The notes under the pieces were generated by a model that worked only from the letters and a program-made list of their open reading frames with translations, did not search any database and was not told the DNA's origin. The position numbers and the translations under genes are program-made. From assembly GCF_964340395.1 (NCBI RefSeq), contig NC_135552.1, positions 18,084,181-18,148,180 on the forward strand: a stretch of DNA of 64,000 nt, written 5' to 3'. Origin of the DNA: Glandiceps talaboti. Its lineage: Eukaryota; Hemichordata; Enteropneusta; Spengelidae. Shown here piece by piece: positions 25,601 to 35,830 of this stretch (position 1 is its first letter; each line of letters opens with the position of its first letter).

Positions 25601-28600
25601 TAAAAAGATAAAGATAAGATAAAATCCCAGGCTCCCTATCCTATTTTCAGAGACCATGTTATTGGAAACACACAATTTTTTTTTCTTTTGCTGAACCAGT
25701 ATTTACAGGATTGTACACAGTGACAAATCTACAACGACTCTGCCTGGTATTTCTCTAGTCTAAGTTCAATCTCACCTGAGGTTCAGCTAACTCAAGGAAT
25801 ACCAACCAGCAGGAATCTCTATCTTTGTTGGACTTACATTGTCATTTAAAAAATTGTTACTGCGGTACAAGTGTGGTAGTAGCTATTGTATCTGAGACTT
25901 GTATTCTTGCCTACTTACAATGGAATAATCCTAGCTAACATCTTGGTTCTAGCTCTGTCTCAGTGTTGTATACTTTTCCTCATAGTTCTTTCATCATGGT
26001 GATATGTTGTCATCTGTTTAATTTGCACCAAGATGTAGACTATGTTACAGGGTGTACTTGTCAGACCCAAGCTCTCCCTCTCTCAGTACCTTCACCATAC
26101 ATTAACCCTATAAGCCTGTGATTTCACCATACATTAATCCTGTAAGCCTGTGATTTCTAATAAACTACTCATCAGTGTGCCCTCTAAGCCAATTTGACAC
26201 GCCACCGACGCATACAATTTCAAGTGACACACCAAAATTTGGTGTTCCCCTATCTCTTACTATGTGGTGACTCACAGAAAATCCCAGTTTTTTCATTTTG
26301 ACTCAGAACAACCAAATTTGGCTATCATTTGAGGGCACACTGGTACACATGTATGTTTATTACCTAACAATATCCCAATAACTTTCTGGGGTTACGAATC
26401 AATTTCTGTGTGTAATTTCAAACTAATAAAACTTGTATTCTAGCCACTAAATCCTGTGCCAAAATACACTATACATATCAAAGTATTTCTAAGCAATATG
26501 AAAAAGGTTAAAGTTCTCTCTAACATAGTTATATTTTATAGTATTTATCTATATTTATAGTATTTTTAAAAGATTGACATGAATGAGGTGTTCCTGTTAG
26601 AATATACAATTTCTTAGAATGAAACACAAAAAGAAATTGACTTCATAAAGTTCCAGAACAGAGCTGTGGTAATTCAAATGAGGAAATTGTAATAAAATTT
26701 ATGCAGCTAGTTCTAGACATAACCTTGATGGGTCTAATGGAAATTCCACTAAAGCGTAGATTTACCTATGTATTGGCCATAACAAAGCCGCTACTAAACA
26801 AATTCCCATAGGAGAGATATAGTATGAGAGCTTGGGTTGAGTTGACTACCTGTAAAATGGCCTACAATGACACCTATTATTATCTGATGTGGGGAAGCTC
26901 TATTGTAATCACTTCAGATGTGTATTCGATGTCGAGCATAAAGTACTTCCTTTCAATTCAGATGTATGTGTGTACCTTCATGATAACATGCTGAAAAGTC
27001 AAAAATTATTGATGGAAATGTACGTACATAATGTGGCAAAACTTTGATGGACTGTACACTGTTGTGATTATGACAAGGCTTCTATCATGTGCTAAGGGTT
27101 GTAGTTGGTAAACTGTAGGCTACAAGTATATAGAGTTTGACATGTACTGTGTTGACAACTTTTACTAGTCACTGCTGCAAATCTTTCATAGTCAACAGCC
27201 AAGTTTTGGGTCCTTCATAGAGAAATGCCAAATTTATATGTAGCAAGTAAAGTTTATTTGATATCACTTTTCAGTGGCTGTCACTCGATTCAGGGATATG
27301 ACAAATCTGGATCATATCAGTTGATTTAATGATAAGTCACCCTTCAAATAACTGGTGTTGTCTAGCTTTAACTGAAATAACATCTATGGTGAATGTACCA
27401 CACAGACACCCTGCTTTCATGCACCTCCAGTTTTAACCTTTGACCTATACATATATGCCTACAAACATTGCCTATAGAGGGCATACTCTGTGGTGATCGT
27501 GTGATGCACATCATTCAATCAGTGCATTTCATCTTGTAAAACAAATGAATAAATTCTCTAAAACCCGGAATCAATCTGTTGGCTATATGCATTTATTTGC
27601 TTGTGATGTTAATATCATTCTCATCTGCATAAAAAGACAGTGTTGTCATTATCACAACTACATGTCATTCTCATCTACATAAAAAGTAATTTTATCTAGC
27701 ATCTATTTGCAACATCGATCATTGCCCACTTGTAGCACTGTTTCTATTTCATTGTAATTTCCTTTCACTGTAATACATATCTTTTCATTCATCCTTGACT
27801 AAATGTAAACCACACTTTTATAACCATACCATGGAACTGTAAGATTTCATATATTCTATTTATGGCGCCATTAAACACAAACTGTTTTTCTTCCAGACTT
27901 GGCATTTCATTCTTTTCTTTGTTCATCAATGTTAGTATCTGTGTTGTCTAACTGTTTCACCTTTTATCCGTCTTGTCTGTTTAGTGTGTACGAGTATTGA
28001 AATTGCAAAGTTCCTTTTTTGTGTTCAAACATAGCATGATATGCCAGCAGGGCTCAAGATTAACAGTAGTCCTGTGTCCACAGACTACCAATTCTTGTCA
28101 TGGGGCTACCATAATTTGCAGCTGGTAGACCACTCAGGCTACCACTGATTATGTGGTGATTTAAACAATGGAAGATATACAGACATAAAGTATTTTAATA
28201 ACACACATATTTCCAATAGAGGAACTCTGTTTTCAGTTCAGGAATATGGGAGTACTGGTCACCATCCTTGGGCTACCACTTTCTGAAATTGATAGCCCAC
28301 TAGGACTACCCCCCCCCCCCCCCCAAAAAAAAAGTTAATTTCAAGCTCTATTATGGTAATGCTGGACACTGCATTCACTCTTTTATTTAATTGAAATCTG
28401 ATGAAATATAGAAGTTGACAGCATGCATTTGCCATTCCATATAAAATATGTGGTGATACTGAACAATTGTACTTGCACTATTTCATGTGAGATATGTCAT
28501 AGCATACACTGACAATGGTTCTGATAGGGATTCAGGACGCATAACCAAATCATATCTTAAAGGCAAATAGATGTGGGTTTTTTTGTGTGTTTTTTTTTGA

Positions 28601-30520
28601 TTTTTTTTTTGGGGGGTGGGGGGGGGGGTGGTGGTGGTCAGTTCTCACAGCAGACCAAATTTTACTAAATTCACTAGATGTACAAATGATATTGTAGGAA
28701 CAGTCCATGTATAATCATTATGACGTCATTCTGTATGTAAAGCTGGTTAAAATCCCAGAGAAAAAGTTGTCAGATATAGGCCAGTTTTCCCTAAGAATCA
28801 CTTATAGATAAAAATGGTATATAAAAAACTCCTTGGGAAGACATGGCCTAATTTGAGATGCCTAATAGTACATTAAATCTTGATAACATAACAATGGTAA
28901 CAATGTCAGATTCATGTCACGCTAAAAAATAACCACCTCGTACACTATCCACCAGCCAATCACTATCTATAAGTCTACCTGGCCAATTGTCAAACCAACA
29001 CGGCCTTTCTGTTTTACTAGCATTAGGTCACACCATGCACATTTACTATTACAATTGTCAAAAGATATGTCCCACTATCTGTATGCAAATCCTGAGGTCT
29101 TACATCGGGCAAATGAAATATTATGTCAAATTAGACAGGTGTACAAAACACAGGTGTGAAAAGACTTGCCATTGATTGGCCAATCACAGACAATGTCCAA
29201 TCATACCTGTACGCAACATCCTAAGGTCATTAATTTGGTTAACTGAAATATATCATGGCAGATAAAATAGATGCATAAAATATAGACTTGGCATTGACTG
29301 ACCAATCATAGACAAACCTCAATGAGTATATACAAAAACCTATAGTCCTCTGTTGGTTGGTCAACTGAAATACTTTGTCAAATTAGATTGGTACACAAAA
29401 TACAGGTGTTAGGGCTTGTCATTGATCAGCCAATCACAGACAATGTTTAATCATATCTGTATTCATAATCCTGAGTCATCTATTGGTCAACTGAAATATG
29501 TCAAATGAGATAGGTACACAAAATATGTTTGCTAGGAAGGGGAACCACTAACTGGTCAATTACATTGACACAAGATGCAGGTAACAGGGATGTACTGTGG
29601 GTCAATTCAAATTTTAATGTCCCATCAAATCTGCATGAAAATAAGCGGTTTAAGAGTCACTGATTTGTTAGTCATGCTGATTTCTCTGCAAAATCCAGGT
29701 GTTAGGGATAGTGATTGGATGTAAATTAATGGGATATTATCTCTTCTGGATCTGATATTCAAAGCATCACCCAAAATCCAGGTGTTAGAATGTGACATTG
29801 AAACACTGATTGGCTAGTTTGTTATCATTCTACCAATCAGATGTACAGGTGTTAGGCGAGATAGACACCAATTGGCTAATATTTTACGTACTACCAATCA
29901 GATAGATGTACAGAGTGAATCCAGGTGTTAGGCAAGATAGACACCAATTGGCTAATATTTTACGTTCTACCAATCAGATAGATGTACAGAGTGAATCCAG
30001 GTGTTAGGCAAGATAGACACCAATTGGCTAATATTTTACGTTCTACCAATCAGATAGATGTACAGAGTGAATCCAGGTGTTAGGCAAGATAGACACCAAT
30101 TGGCTAATACTTTACGTTCTACCAATCAGATAGATGTACAGAGTGAATCCAGGTGTTACGCGAGATAGACACCAGTTGGCTAATATTTTACACTGTATTC
30201 ACTAAATTCAGATGTTTAAGGAGGTCCATTGATAGGTTAAACAAGATAATGCAAGGTGTTAGGGAAGGGTTATTATTGATAGAAATGCAAGGACTTTCTG
30301 GCTCTCCAAGTTTCTGCGTTATATCTCAACAAAATGTAAAATATGGTAAATCTTGTCAAACTGTTAATGAGTTTCCAAAATTTATGGACAACCATTACCA
30401 CTATTAATTTTATTTCTTCTGAGATATGATATACTTAATGGTATGTCTCAAAAACTACATTGTCTATATTAGAAATATGTTCTTGCCCATACACTTCATA
30501 AAATACAGTACACACGCACG

Positions 30521-30559
<39 letters not shown>

Positions 30560-32864
30560 GCACGCACACGCACATACAATAACACAATTTCAATATGCAT
30601 ATCTGAGGTTCTGACTAAATCTCGCATTTAGGTCTGAACAACAACATTTTACAAAGTTCGACCTCATGCAAATAACCAAAACTCAAGATGTGAGTAGGAA
30701 CCTGAGATGTTTATATTGTATTGTTTTTGAGTACATCTTGCTGAACTGTATGTACTTCCTGTACAAGTCAGAAGTAAGTTCTGCATCCGAGGAAAAAATC
30801 CAGTTTTGTGTGATCCTCAAAAGATGGTATCTGGTTCTCTCTAAAAAAACAAAAACAAAGTCAGGTCCGTACCATATCTCTACCAGGTTTGTACACAACA
30901 ATGTATTCCTATACTAATACGTTGTGTTTATACCCCCACCTCTGACCACTTTGAATGGCGTGGTCTGAAGTCACATGCTGTGTGCTTTTAGAGAAAATAG
31001 CATGGCGAAGTGGCATCTCAGATAAATAGATACTCTGCTGTGTTGCTAGTATTCAAAAGTATAGACATTTTTTGAATGAAAATAGACCGTGGTGGTGCAT
31101 GTCACACATAAGCTGGTGTAATGGACCAGTCAGTGCACTGTTTATTATAATCTGAGTCTCACTATGCACTTCTAAATCTAACCATTTCATCATTCAGTAT
31201 ATTATCCCGTAGTTGTTATCTGACAAATTTTGTCTCTCCAATCACGGAACATGGTGACAGGAATCGCCTTGTAACTACAAAGTTGAAAACTTCAATTTAT
31301 AAGATTCTTGCATATCACTCATGTTGTCTGTGAAAGGAGATAAAAATACTACATATATGGATGATATTGTATGTTGTAGAGACCGAGATAGTGAACTGAC
31401 AAGGAACTACCAAATGATCTCCTCAAATATTCTGTGTGTTGACCTAAAATCGTCGTCAGCTTGGTAGATCAAATGACTTACACAGGTTATAACACACACA
31501 GTTCAAAGTTGTTTAGTATTGAGCTCAGTGCTCAGTGCTAAAAACTTTGAAAAGCTTGTTCGTTAAAACCTATTTAAGTGGTTCTATGTGTTGTTATAAT
31601 ACCACTAAAATGTTCTTGAAGTGCACCAGAATCTGAAAAAAAATTGAATTTCATATTGCCATGTATGATATCGGAATTAATAAGTATAATTAAATGAATG
31701 AATGCTCTATTTTCAAAGTAATCATGTGAAAACTAACAATTATTAATTGTACAGGATAACATGGTTTTATTGCTGATTGGAGAATCAGTTTGTATTATGT
31801 AGTCAATAGTACAAGTAGAGCTGATATTGAATAGCAAATAACTAGATATACTAGAATGCCAACAATGCTGTAAAAGTGTAATACTAACAAATATGCAATG
31901 TGGGTTTTTATTTTCTTGTTTTGTTTTAATAGCATGACTGTTTTATATAGTTTATTTAGGGGATTATTTCAGACGTTTTATCACTTGCCTTACAGCATTC
32001 CGTAACTGGATGAACAGTCTTGGCATCAATCCATATGTCCAACACTTGTACAGTGATCTCTGCGATGGCCTGGTCATAATACAGGTAAGTGTTATGGAAT
32101 ATGAGAATATGAAATGGTGACCACTCTGTTTAGATACAAATGTTAATGAAAATATATAAATAAATAAATAAATAAATAAACAAGGAATGGTCCTGGTGTC
32201 CTCAGTGATCTCTGTCAAGACTAGGCTGTTGTATAGATGATTGTCTTTTCTTAGTCAAACATGTTTGCATTGGTTTGGGTCATTGTACAGGATGTGCGTG
32301 GAGATATAGATTTGTATATCTCTACATTTTGGCTTCTTTGCACACATAACTTTACAATCATATTGTGCTTTTTTCTTGTGAATTTTACTTGGTTCAGAAA
32401 ACATACTTTAATAGTTAATTTCAAAATCACCATTTTTCATAACTCTTTAAATGTGGAATACATTGTCTTTATTATTATCGAGACTGCAGTGGGACAGGGC
32501 TGCAGGAACTGTATTTCCTGGTTGAAGGTTTGTCCCATTTGTGAGATATTCATTCTATTGCTGTCCTTTATTATTAGTTATTTGATAACGTGAAACCAGG
32601 CTGTGTGGAGTGGAACCGAGTGAACAAACCTCCATGGCCCAAGATTGGTGGTGGTAAAATGAAGAAAATTGAAAATTGTAATTATGCTGTTACTCTTGGC
32701 AATAATATCAAATTTTCATTGGTTGGTATTGAGGGAAACGATATCCATGATGGCAATGAAACATTAACTCTAGGTAAGTTAAAATTGTACAAATTAAACA
32801 GCTGTACACATACACCTTGATACACACCAGGTTTTTTTCTCTCTCCCTCCCTCCCTCTCCCTCC

Positions 32865-32947
<83 letters not shown>

Positions 32948-33029
32948 CTCTCTCCCCCTCCCTCCCTCCCTCCCTCTCTCTCTCCCTCCCTCCCTCCCTC
33001 TCTCCCTCCCTCCTCTCTCCCTCCCTCCT

Positions 33030-33079
<50 letters not shown>

Positions 33080-35683
33080 CTCTCTCACTCTCTCTCTCTC
33101 TCTCTCACTCTCTCTCCCCCCCCCCACATACACACGCCCCACACTCACGTTCATGTATGTTTGCGCAGCGTAATCTATGTGTAGAATATCTCATCTGAAT
33201 GTATCAAAAGTGTTTATAAAGACTCAAAGTTTACTTTGTTGATGACAAGAGCTCTTCCTGCAAATAAACAGCACCAAGTAAAATGTATAAATATACATAA
33301 GAATTGAAACTGATCAGAAGCTGTTTCCTTCAAATGCAAAAAAAAAAAGTTGTAATAAGGTGTAAAGAAGTTGTCTGCATTCATAATTAGACTGTGTGTG
33401 TACCTTGAAGTATGTATCCATTCCTGTTACTTAGGATGGTGTTTAACTAGCGGGAAAATTGAACAATGCAAGATTTCAGATCAATTCTGAATTTAGATCG
33501 ATTTTGAGCAAAGTGATATGCCTATATGTGTTATTACTAAACTCACTTGTGGTTGATGATTGGTTACTGTTTAATTACAGCTATTGTGTGGCAGTTGATG
33601 AGGGCATATACGTTACGTATTCTGCAACAAATATCAGAATCTAAACAGCCCATAACTGACAAAGAGGTTGTTGAATGGTGTAACAATACAGTAAGTTTAA
33701 TATTTCATAACACTCTTTGTAAGGGTGACCCCATTTTTTTTCATTTTTCTCATTACTCTTTCATAACAACTATGAGTGGGTGGTGGGTCGGTTGATTTAT
33801 GAAAAAAAAGTTTTAAAAAGAATCCATCTTTGTCATGTTTCTCTGTCTCTCCTTTTCCTCCTCTCCATCTTCTTTTTATTGGAGTCCTGATAACAAGCCC
33901 TTTTCTAGCTTCTCTACACAATTGCCCTACTCAAATAATTTCCGTTACGAAAGAAATGCTCTGCTCATGAACAAGTATCGTCATCAGTGCCATGACTGTA
34001 GATGACATCGACAGTCCAGACACTTGCTTATTAGCCCCCGCCGGGCATAGTCCGGGGCGGGGGCTTATAGATTGGGCTCTGTCCATCCATCCGGACATAT
34101 GTGCGTCCGGAGCCATATCTTGGACATTCATTGACCGATTTCGTTCAAACTTAGTAAATGGATAATGAACTATGACTTACGTATGCATGTCAATTTGTTT
34201 TGGGTATGATGAATTTAGCCAACTTAGAGCCATTTTTGGGTCAAAAATGTGATTTTTGGTCAAAAAACATAAACTCCAACACTACTGGGCAGATTAGCCT
34301 GAAATTTGGTTGGAATGTTCTGTGTTATTCTGCAAATTTTCTGTAAAACATTGTGGCCCTAGCAACAATAATCATGCCCATAGCAACAACCAAATGGCAG
34401 TGTGTTTTGGTCAAATAACAACCTCATCAGGTAGGCAGGTGGATAAACATTTAAAAAATGTATACAAATGAACCTAGCAACAAGACCACGCCCATAGCAA
34501 CAGCCAAATGACCACGCATATCGCAAATTTAACATTGATTAATAGGCAATCGAATAAACATTCAAGAAAGGTATGTAAATGTGCCTAGCAACAGGACCAC
34601 ACCCATAGCAACAACCAAATGATCCAGTATAGTGCAAAGATAACAATGAATAATGAATCTGTAATGAGTTATGGTCATTCCAGGTTATTTGGGTTTTAAA
34701 AGAAAGAAATAAGTCAACCTAGAATATTTCTAATCTTAAAGAATGTCTGATTTTGTTTGTTTGTAGCTGAAGAAAGCCCAAAAGACTTCACATATTAACA
34801 ATTTCCAGGATCACAGTATTAGTGACAGTAGGGCAGTGGTAGATTTAATAGATGCCATCAAACCAGGATCAATCAACTACAAGAACTTCAGAGAAAACCC
34901 CAGCAGTGATACAGTGAGTATTAATATTATTAACACTGAAGTAAAGCTTTTCTCTGTGCTACACTCGTTTATAGCATTCATAGTACAATGAGTAACACTG
35001 AAGTAAAGCACTTTCTTGATGTGCTACACTCATTTATAGCTTTCATATCAAGTATAAAAATATACTGTTTCAATTGGTTTATTTACAAGCCTAGCATGTG
35101 GCCTTTCGAATGTGGTCAATTAGCAAATGAAACAGTATACTTTTACACTTGATGTGGATGATATAAATGATTGTGGTATATACAGAAAACTCTTTACTTT
35201 GGTGTTATAGGTTGTATTGCCTACCTCACATGTCACATACTTGCATTGCATGTTTAATAGATTAGCACCAGTCCTTCACTAACTGACTCACATGGAGAAC
35301 ATGCAGTAAACAGTTTCAGGAGATCATCAAAACACCTCATAGATATTACAAGTCAGGAGTGTTTTAAGTGATGGTTTTTGTTGACATCACAGTGTTGTAT
35401 GTTACCATATCTTGTCTGTTTTGTTATCATGACACTGAGAAAGGTACATGCTAAGTGTTGAACTAGCTAACAAGACAGTCTGATTTTAATTCATGCTCTG
35501 TAATCCTGTGTTGTGTATCTCTTGTAGGACAAATTTTTGAATGCCAAGTATGCAATCTCGATGGCCCGTAAAATTGGAGCCCCAGTATATGCCTTGCCTG
35601 AAGACTTGGTAGAAGTCAAACCCAAAATGGTAATGACAGTGTTCGCCTGTCTGATGGCTCGTGGTATGACGACCTCCAAATAG
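1656..35683 (+). CDS. PLS: Plastin/fimbrin, Ca2+-regulated actin-bundling protein (13 coding exons, complete)
   Basis: Plastins cross-link actin filaments into tight parallel bundles in microvilli, filopodia and stereocilia; Ca2+ binding to the EF-hands weakens bundling. Coding exons: 1656-1733, 16336-16491, 17730-17883, 19301-19409, 20735-20945, 21299-21559, 21851-21931, 22724-22859, 31996-32084, 32578-32773, 33581-33690, 34767-34913, 35528-35683. All junctions are GT-AG and all phases agree, giving 627 residues, close to the usual 630. EF loops lie at residues 28-39 ([12 protein letters not shown]) and 64-75 ([12 protein letters not shown]), both with canonical Ca2+ ligands. CH1-CH2 cover about 122-375 and CH3-CH4 about 395-620. 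Family signatures include [32 protein letters not shown] and [22 protein letters not shown] near the end. The start was chosen because exon 1 gives the EF-hand entering helix ([10 protein letters not shown]) in phase with exon 2. Exon assignment is by eye. An alternative intronic C-terminus is listed separately. Confidence 0.96.
9865..9985. repeat. Two-copy tandem duplication
   Basis: Two adjacent copies of a unit of about 58 bp share the strings catatgacattcatgccac, atcagctaccac and ctgaacaacacaaca, differing by a short insertion and a few substitutions. It lies within plastin intron 1 and has no coding content. Confidence 0.7.
14262..14446. mobile_element. Foldback (snapback) MITE-like element, copy 1
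   Basis: Nearly the whole segment is one hairpin. The left arm begins with gaaccccac and runs through gcttgcagtgttttctgc; the right arm carries the reverse complement, gcagaaaacactgcaagc, and closes with gcatggggttctg. Arms are about 88 bp and the centre reads tttcatgagtgtagcgagtg. No coding capacity and no clear target duplication. A related hairpin is at 20084-20240. Confidence 0.65.
15664..15935. repeat. Dispersed repeat, copy 1 (plastin intron 1)
   Basis: This segment aligns by eye with 40880-41110. Shared blocks in the same order include gtcgttctac followed by atcac/gtcac, a ggttctgc block, tcgaaatatgagtcaaaacg, and an AT-rich 3' part ending in ccaatatttttcctt / ccaatattttccttt. Similarity is perhaps two thirds overall with local near-identity. 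No coding frame is preserved between the copies, and the 91-codon frame lying over copy 1 is therefore not treated as a gene. Confidence 0.6.
16336..16491 (+). CDS. PLS: Plastin exon 2: both EF-hand Ca2+ loops
   Basis: This single exon (52 codons, phase 0 at both ends) encodes both EF-hand loops of plastin (residues 27-78), separated by the linker [15 protein letters not shown] typical of the family. Position 1 of each loop is Asp and position 12 is Glu, so both sites look competent for Ca2+. The acceptor follows a pyrimidine-poor tract ending in acacag and the donor is gtaagt. An in-frame ATG lies upstream at 16309, inside intron 1; a start there would lack the first EF helix, so I treat it as intronic. 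Confidence 0.93.
16492..17729 (+). other. Plastin intron 2 with 64-bp minisatellite
   Basis: Starting 70 bp after the donor, a unit of 64 bp is repeated: starts at 16561, 16625, 16689 and 16753, with the motif agacttgaaactgcagc and the end gattatatagatct. After these copies the array decays into shorter units of the form ctgcagtgtagatct up to about 17050. The rest of the intron is unique AT-rich sequence. Confidence 0.85.
16559..17050. repeat. Minisatellite, 64-bp units decaying into short ctgcag/tagatct units
   Basis: Three well-kept 64-bp copies followed by degenerate short ones. The array sits close to the 5' end of intron 2, as do other minisatellites in this window, but unlike those at 42.0 and 54.0 kb its unit does not include the splice donor itself. 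Confidence 0.85.
17987..18351. mobile_element. hAT-like MITE, copy A, with an 8-bp target duplication and a nested copy
   Basis: The element begins cagtgcgccctct and ends agggcacactg, imperfect inverted termini. It is flanked by an exact 8-bp duplication, caaatgag, at 17979-17986 and 18352-18359. It is interrupted at 18124-18303 by an inverted copy of the same family. Terminal CAGTG and 8-bp duplications are typical of hAT transposons; there is no transposase, so it is non-autonomous. It lies in plastin intron 3. Confidence 0.85.
18124..18303. mobile_element. hAT-like MITE, copy B, nested inside copy A in opposite orientation
   Basis: This 180-bp copy starts cagtgtgccctct and ends acagggcacaatg. 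Flanks acactgac (18116-18123) and atactgac (18304-18311) match at 7 of 8 bases and read as the target duplication of the second insertion. Removing copy B restores continuous alignment of copy A with copy C (26173-26342). The two inverted copies together make a long hairpin. Confidence 0.85.
18460..18888. mobile_element. Long-terminal-inverted-repeat foldback element
   Basis: The left part (about 18460-18577) and the right part (about 18770-18888) are inverted copies of each other over roughly 120 bp. Paired strings include ttttgtaaactttgggtt against aacccaaagtttacaaaa, atgattttaca against tgtaaaatcat, and gattgccaagaaatacgaa against its slightly diverged complement. The intervening 190 bp are unrelated to either arm. 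No reading frame and no convincing target duplication. Confidence 0.65.
20084..20240. mobile_element. Foldback element, copy 2 (right end altered)
   Basis: A strong hairpin at about 20132-20214 pairs tcatgagtgattcggttt with its complement aaaccgaatcatga, around the centre ttttcatgagcgatagctcg. The left end has cagaaccccatgg, matching the terminus of the element at 14262-14446, but the right end does not complete the inverted repeat, so it is truncated or diverged. Located in plastin intron 4. Confidence 0.55.
20626..20675. repeat. (ATAAC)n short tandem repeat
   Basis: Pentanucleotide run of taacataacataacat type, 20 bp or more, in plastin intron 4; a similar short stretch occurs at about 20062-20083 beside the foldback element. 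Confidence 0.8.
22186..22207. repeat. Poly(C) run
   Basis: An uninterrupted C run of about 22 bases in plastin intron 7. Its length should be treated as uncertain because homopolymers are prone to sequencing error. Confidence 0.9.
22724..23824 (+). CDS. PLS: Plastin exon 8 read-through: alternative terminal exon with C-terminal membrane anchor
   Basis: Exon 8 normally ends at 22859 (donor gtacgt), but the same frame continues without a stop to 23824. The resulting isoform would be 716 residues: 395 shared with plastin (EF-hands plus CH1-CH2), then 321 unique ones. The unique part is rich in Asp, Glu, Ser, Thr and Asn with almost no Pro. It contains a short tandem repeat around residues 487-540 (variants of SVGDLKKGV) and a basic Gln/Thr-rich segment near 620-690. 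It ends with a hydrophobic stretch at 697-715 ([19 protein letters not shown]) followed only by His. One segment this close to the end is the layout of a tail-anchored protein; four Cys lie in it. An open run this long is very unlikely by chance in AT-rich intron. CH3-CH4 are absent, so bundling should be lost while actin binding remains. No transcript evidence is available here. Confidence 0.75.
   Translation, partial: DVVTGNPKLNMAFVANLFNMYPALEAPEDGEGDDFGKFEETREEKSTYSESYSIDKCSTDNELLNSSLTQLNGNDDSSERDVNTQIQETDGLNDNNVLSTADSVKLLDTEISTLIVDISSCEKDGGGEEMEGVEGESIADVKEGKSVGDLKKGVSVGDLKAEASVGSNNKQSEGDMKGRELVEGLNNGNSAADNDSFTTYPTGTQNVGLIDSEDWQKYNSQEMRESRDLRGTNGVNDNSHTVEKQKRDTDDISLEEFAASSIRKTNDNNHTECATESNRVRVGEGSQKRQTKGQGTARQGTTHRVKTSTDDQSSRQQLTSEQRTLTTDQTISDNKHTTDSNTVTSEVLCCAVIIACVAICAFYYFH
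23965..24355. repeat. Minisatellite of about 42-bp units carrying ATTAAA
   Basis: Around eight units of the form gtgctactatgttgcatatt followed by tcattaaacacaagtcagaa, with units of 41 to 43 bp and one unit interrupted by about 20 bp of other sequence. Nearly every unit contains ATTAAA, the commonest variant of the animal poly(A) signal; one copy has ATTAGA. The array begins about 140 bp after the stop codon of the alternative plastin exon and could provide its 3' ends. The function is inferred. Confidence 0.8.
26173..26342. mobile_element. hAT-like MITE, copy C
   Basis: A 170-bp element with termini cagtgtgccctct and gagggcacactg, a 12-bp inverted repeat with at most minor mismatch. Flanks ctactcat (26165-26172) and gtacacat (26343-26350) agree at 6 of 8 bases, consistent with an old target duplication. 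It is the clean reference copy for the nested pair at 17987-18351. A 33-bp two-copy tandem repeat (caccatacattaa units) lies just upstream at about 26091-26155. Confidence 0.8.
28048..28350. mobile_element. Candidate MITE with cagggctcaagattaac termini
   Basis: The left end cagggctcaagattaac and the right end gttaatttcaagctcta form an imperfect inverted repeat. Between them the string ggctacca recurs several times and a C/A homopolymer run precedes the right end. No target duplication is evident, so the assignment is tentative. Confidence 0.45.
28960..30190. repeat. Composite CCAAT-rich minisatellite block
   Basis: The first part (to about 29540) has four diverged units of roughly 117-133 bp, each with a gaaatat/caaatt stretch, a gccattgattggccaatcac-like stretch and an atcctgag-type end. 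After a transition zone, a well-conserved 76-bp unit repeats with aggtgtta at 29923, 29999, 30075 and 30151. Each 76-bp unit includes caccaattggctaat and taccaatcagatag, so it carries CCAAT on both strands several times. It lies in plastin intron 8; no coding frame runs through it. Confidence 0.85.
30511..30573. repeat. (CA)n microsatellite with CG-containing interruptions
   Basis: Run of cacacgcacgcacgcacacac type in plastin intron 8. The reading frames over it are artefacts of the repeat. Confidence 0.95.
32839..33125. repeat. (CT)n/(CCCT)n polypyrimidine tract of nearly 290 bp
   Basis: An almost pure pyrimidine stretch on the + strand lying 65 bp after the donor of plastin exon 10. It alternates ct, ccct and cctc units, with single G or A interruptions near the 3' end. 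Both strands give long reading frames of Ser-Leu or Arg-Glu repeats, which are not genes. Such mirror-like homopurine/homopyrimidine DNA can form triplex structures. Confidence 0.95.
34034..34650. repeat. Interspersed repeat with GC-rich terminal hairpin and internal tandem units
   Basis: It opens with a hairpin, gcccccgccggg paired with ccggggcgggggc (34034-34064), conspicuous in this AT-rich DNA. A body of about 290 bp follows. Then come three units beginning cctagcaaca at 34358, 34473 and 34584 (about 111-115 bp apart), each with cccatagcaacaaccaaatg or a close variant. The structure suggests a non-autonomous dispersed element; there is no reading frame. Located in plastin intron 11. Confidence 0.6.
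34990..35208. mobile_element. Foldback element in plastin intron 12
   Basis: Left arm from taacactgaagtaaag to atactgtttcaattg; right arm, inverted, from tgaaacagtata to tttactttggtgtta. Arms are about 85 bp and roughly three quarters identical by eye. A second, partial copy of the left arm precedes it at about 34937-34975. No coding capacity. Confidence 0.6.
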
Positions 35684-35830
35684 ATCAATTGATCTTATCA
35701 AATGTTCTTTCTCAGTTTGACTGAGTTGGCAAATCATATGAATAAAGCTAATCATATATACATTGAATTAGGATTGTATAAAATGCAAAATGCATCAAGA
35801 ATCTATTACCAAATAAAGTTGTTTTTTTAA
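35684..35830 (+). promoter_or_regulatory. Plastin 3' UTR with two AATAAA poly(A) signals
   Basis: AATAAA occurs at 35741-35746 and 35812-35817, 58 and 129 bases after the plastin stop codon; the second is followed by a T-rich stretch (gttgtttttttaaaa). Either would give a short 3' UTR. Use of both is an inference. Confidence 0.75.

Larger units (their letters stand above)
22860..31995 (+). other. Plastin intron 8 (9.1 kb) in the canonical transcript
   Basis: Spliced out in the full-length plastin mRNA (donor gtacgt, acceptor tacag). Its first 965 bases are the coding continuation described for 22724-23824. The remainder carries an ATTAAA-bearing minisatellite, hAT-like MITE copies, C and G homopolymer runs near 28309-28325 and 28611-28633, a complex CCAAT-rich minisatellite block and a (CA)n run. 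Frames between 24.7 and 25.7 kb are short and lack signs of coding. Confidence 0.85.

Noticed and set aside
28960-30190. CRISPR-like regularly spaced repeats
   Set aside because: Units are contiguous 76-bp or diverged 117-133-bp minisatellites without unique spacers, in an animal intron.
32708-33173. Long frames on both strands with Ser-Leu or Arg-Glu repeats
   Set aside because: They are translations of the (CT)n tract in plastin intron 10 and have no other content.
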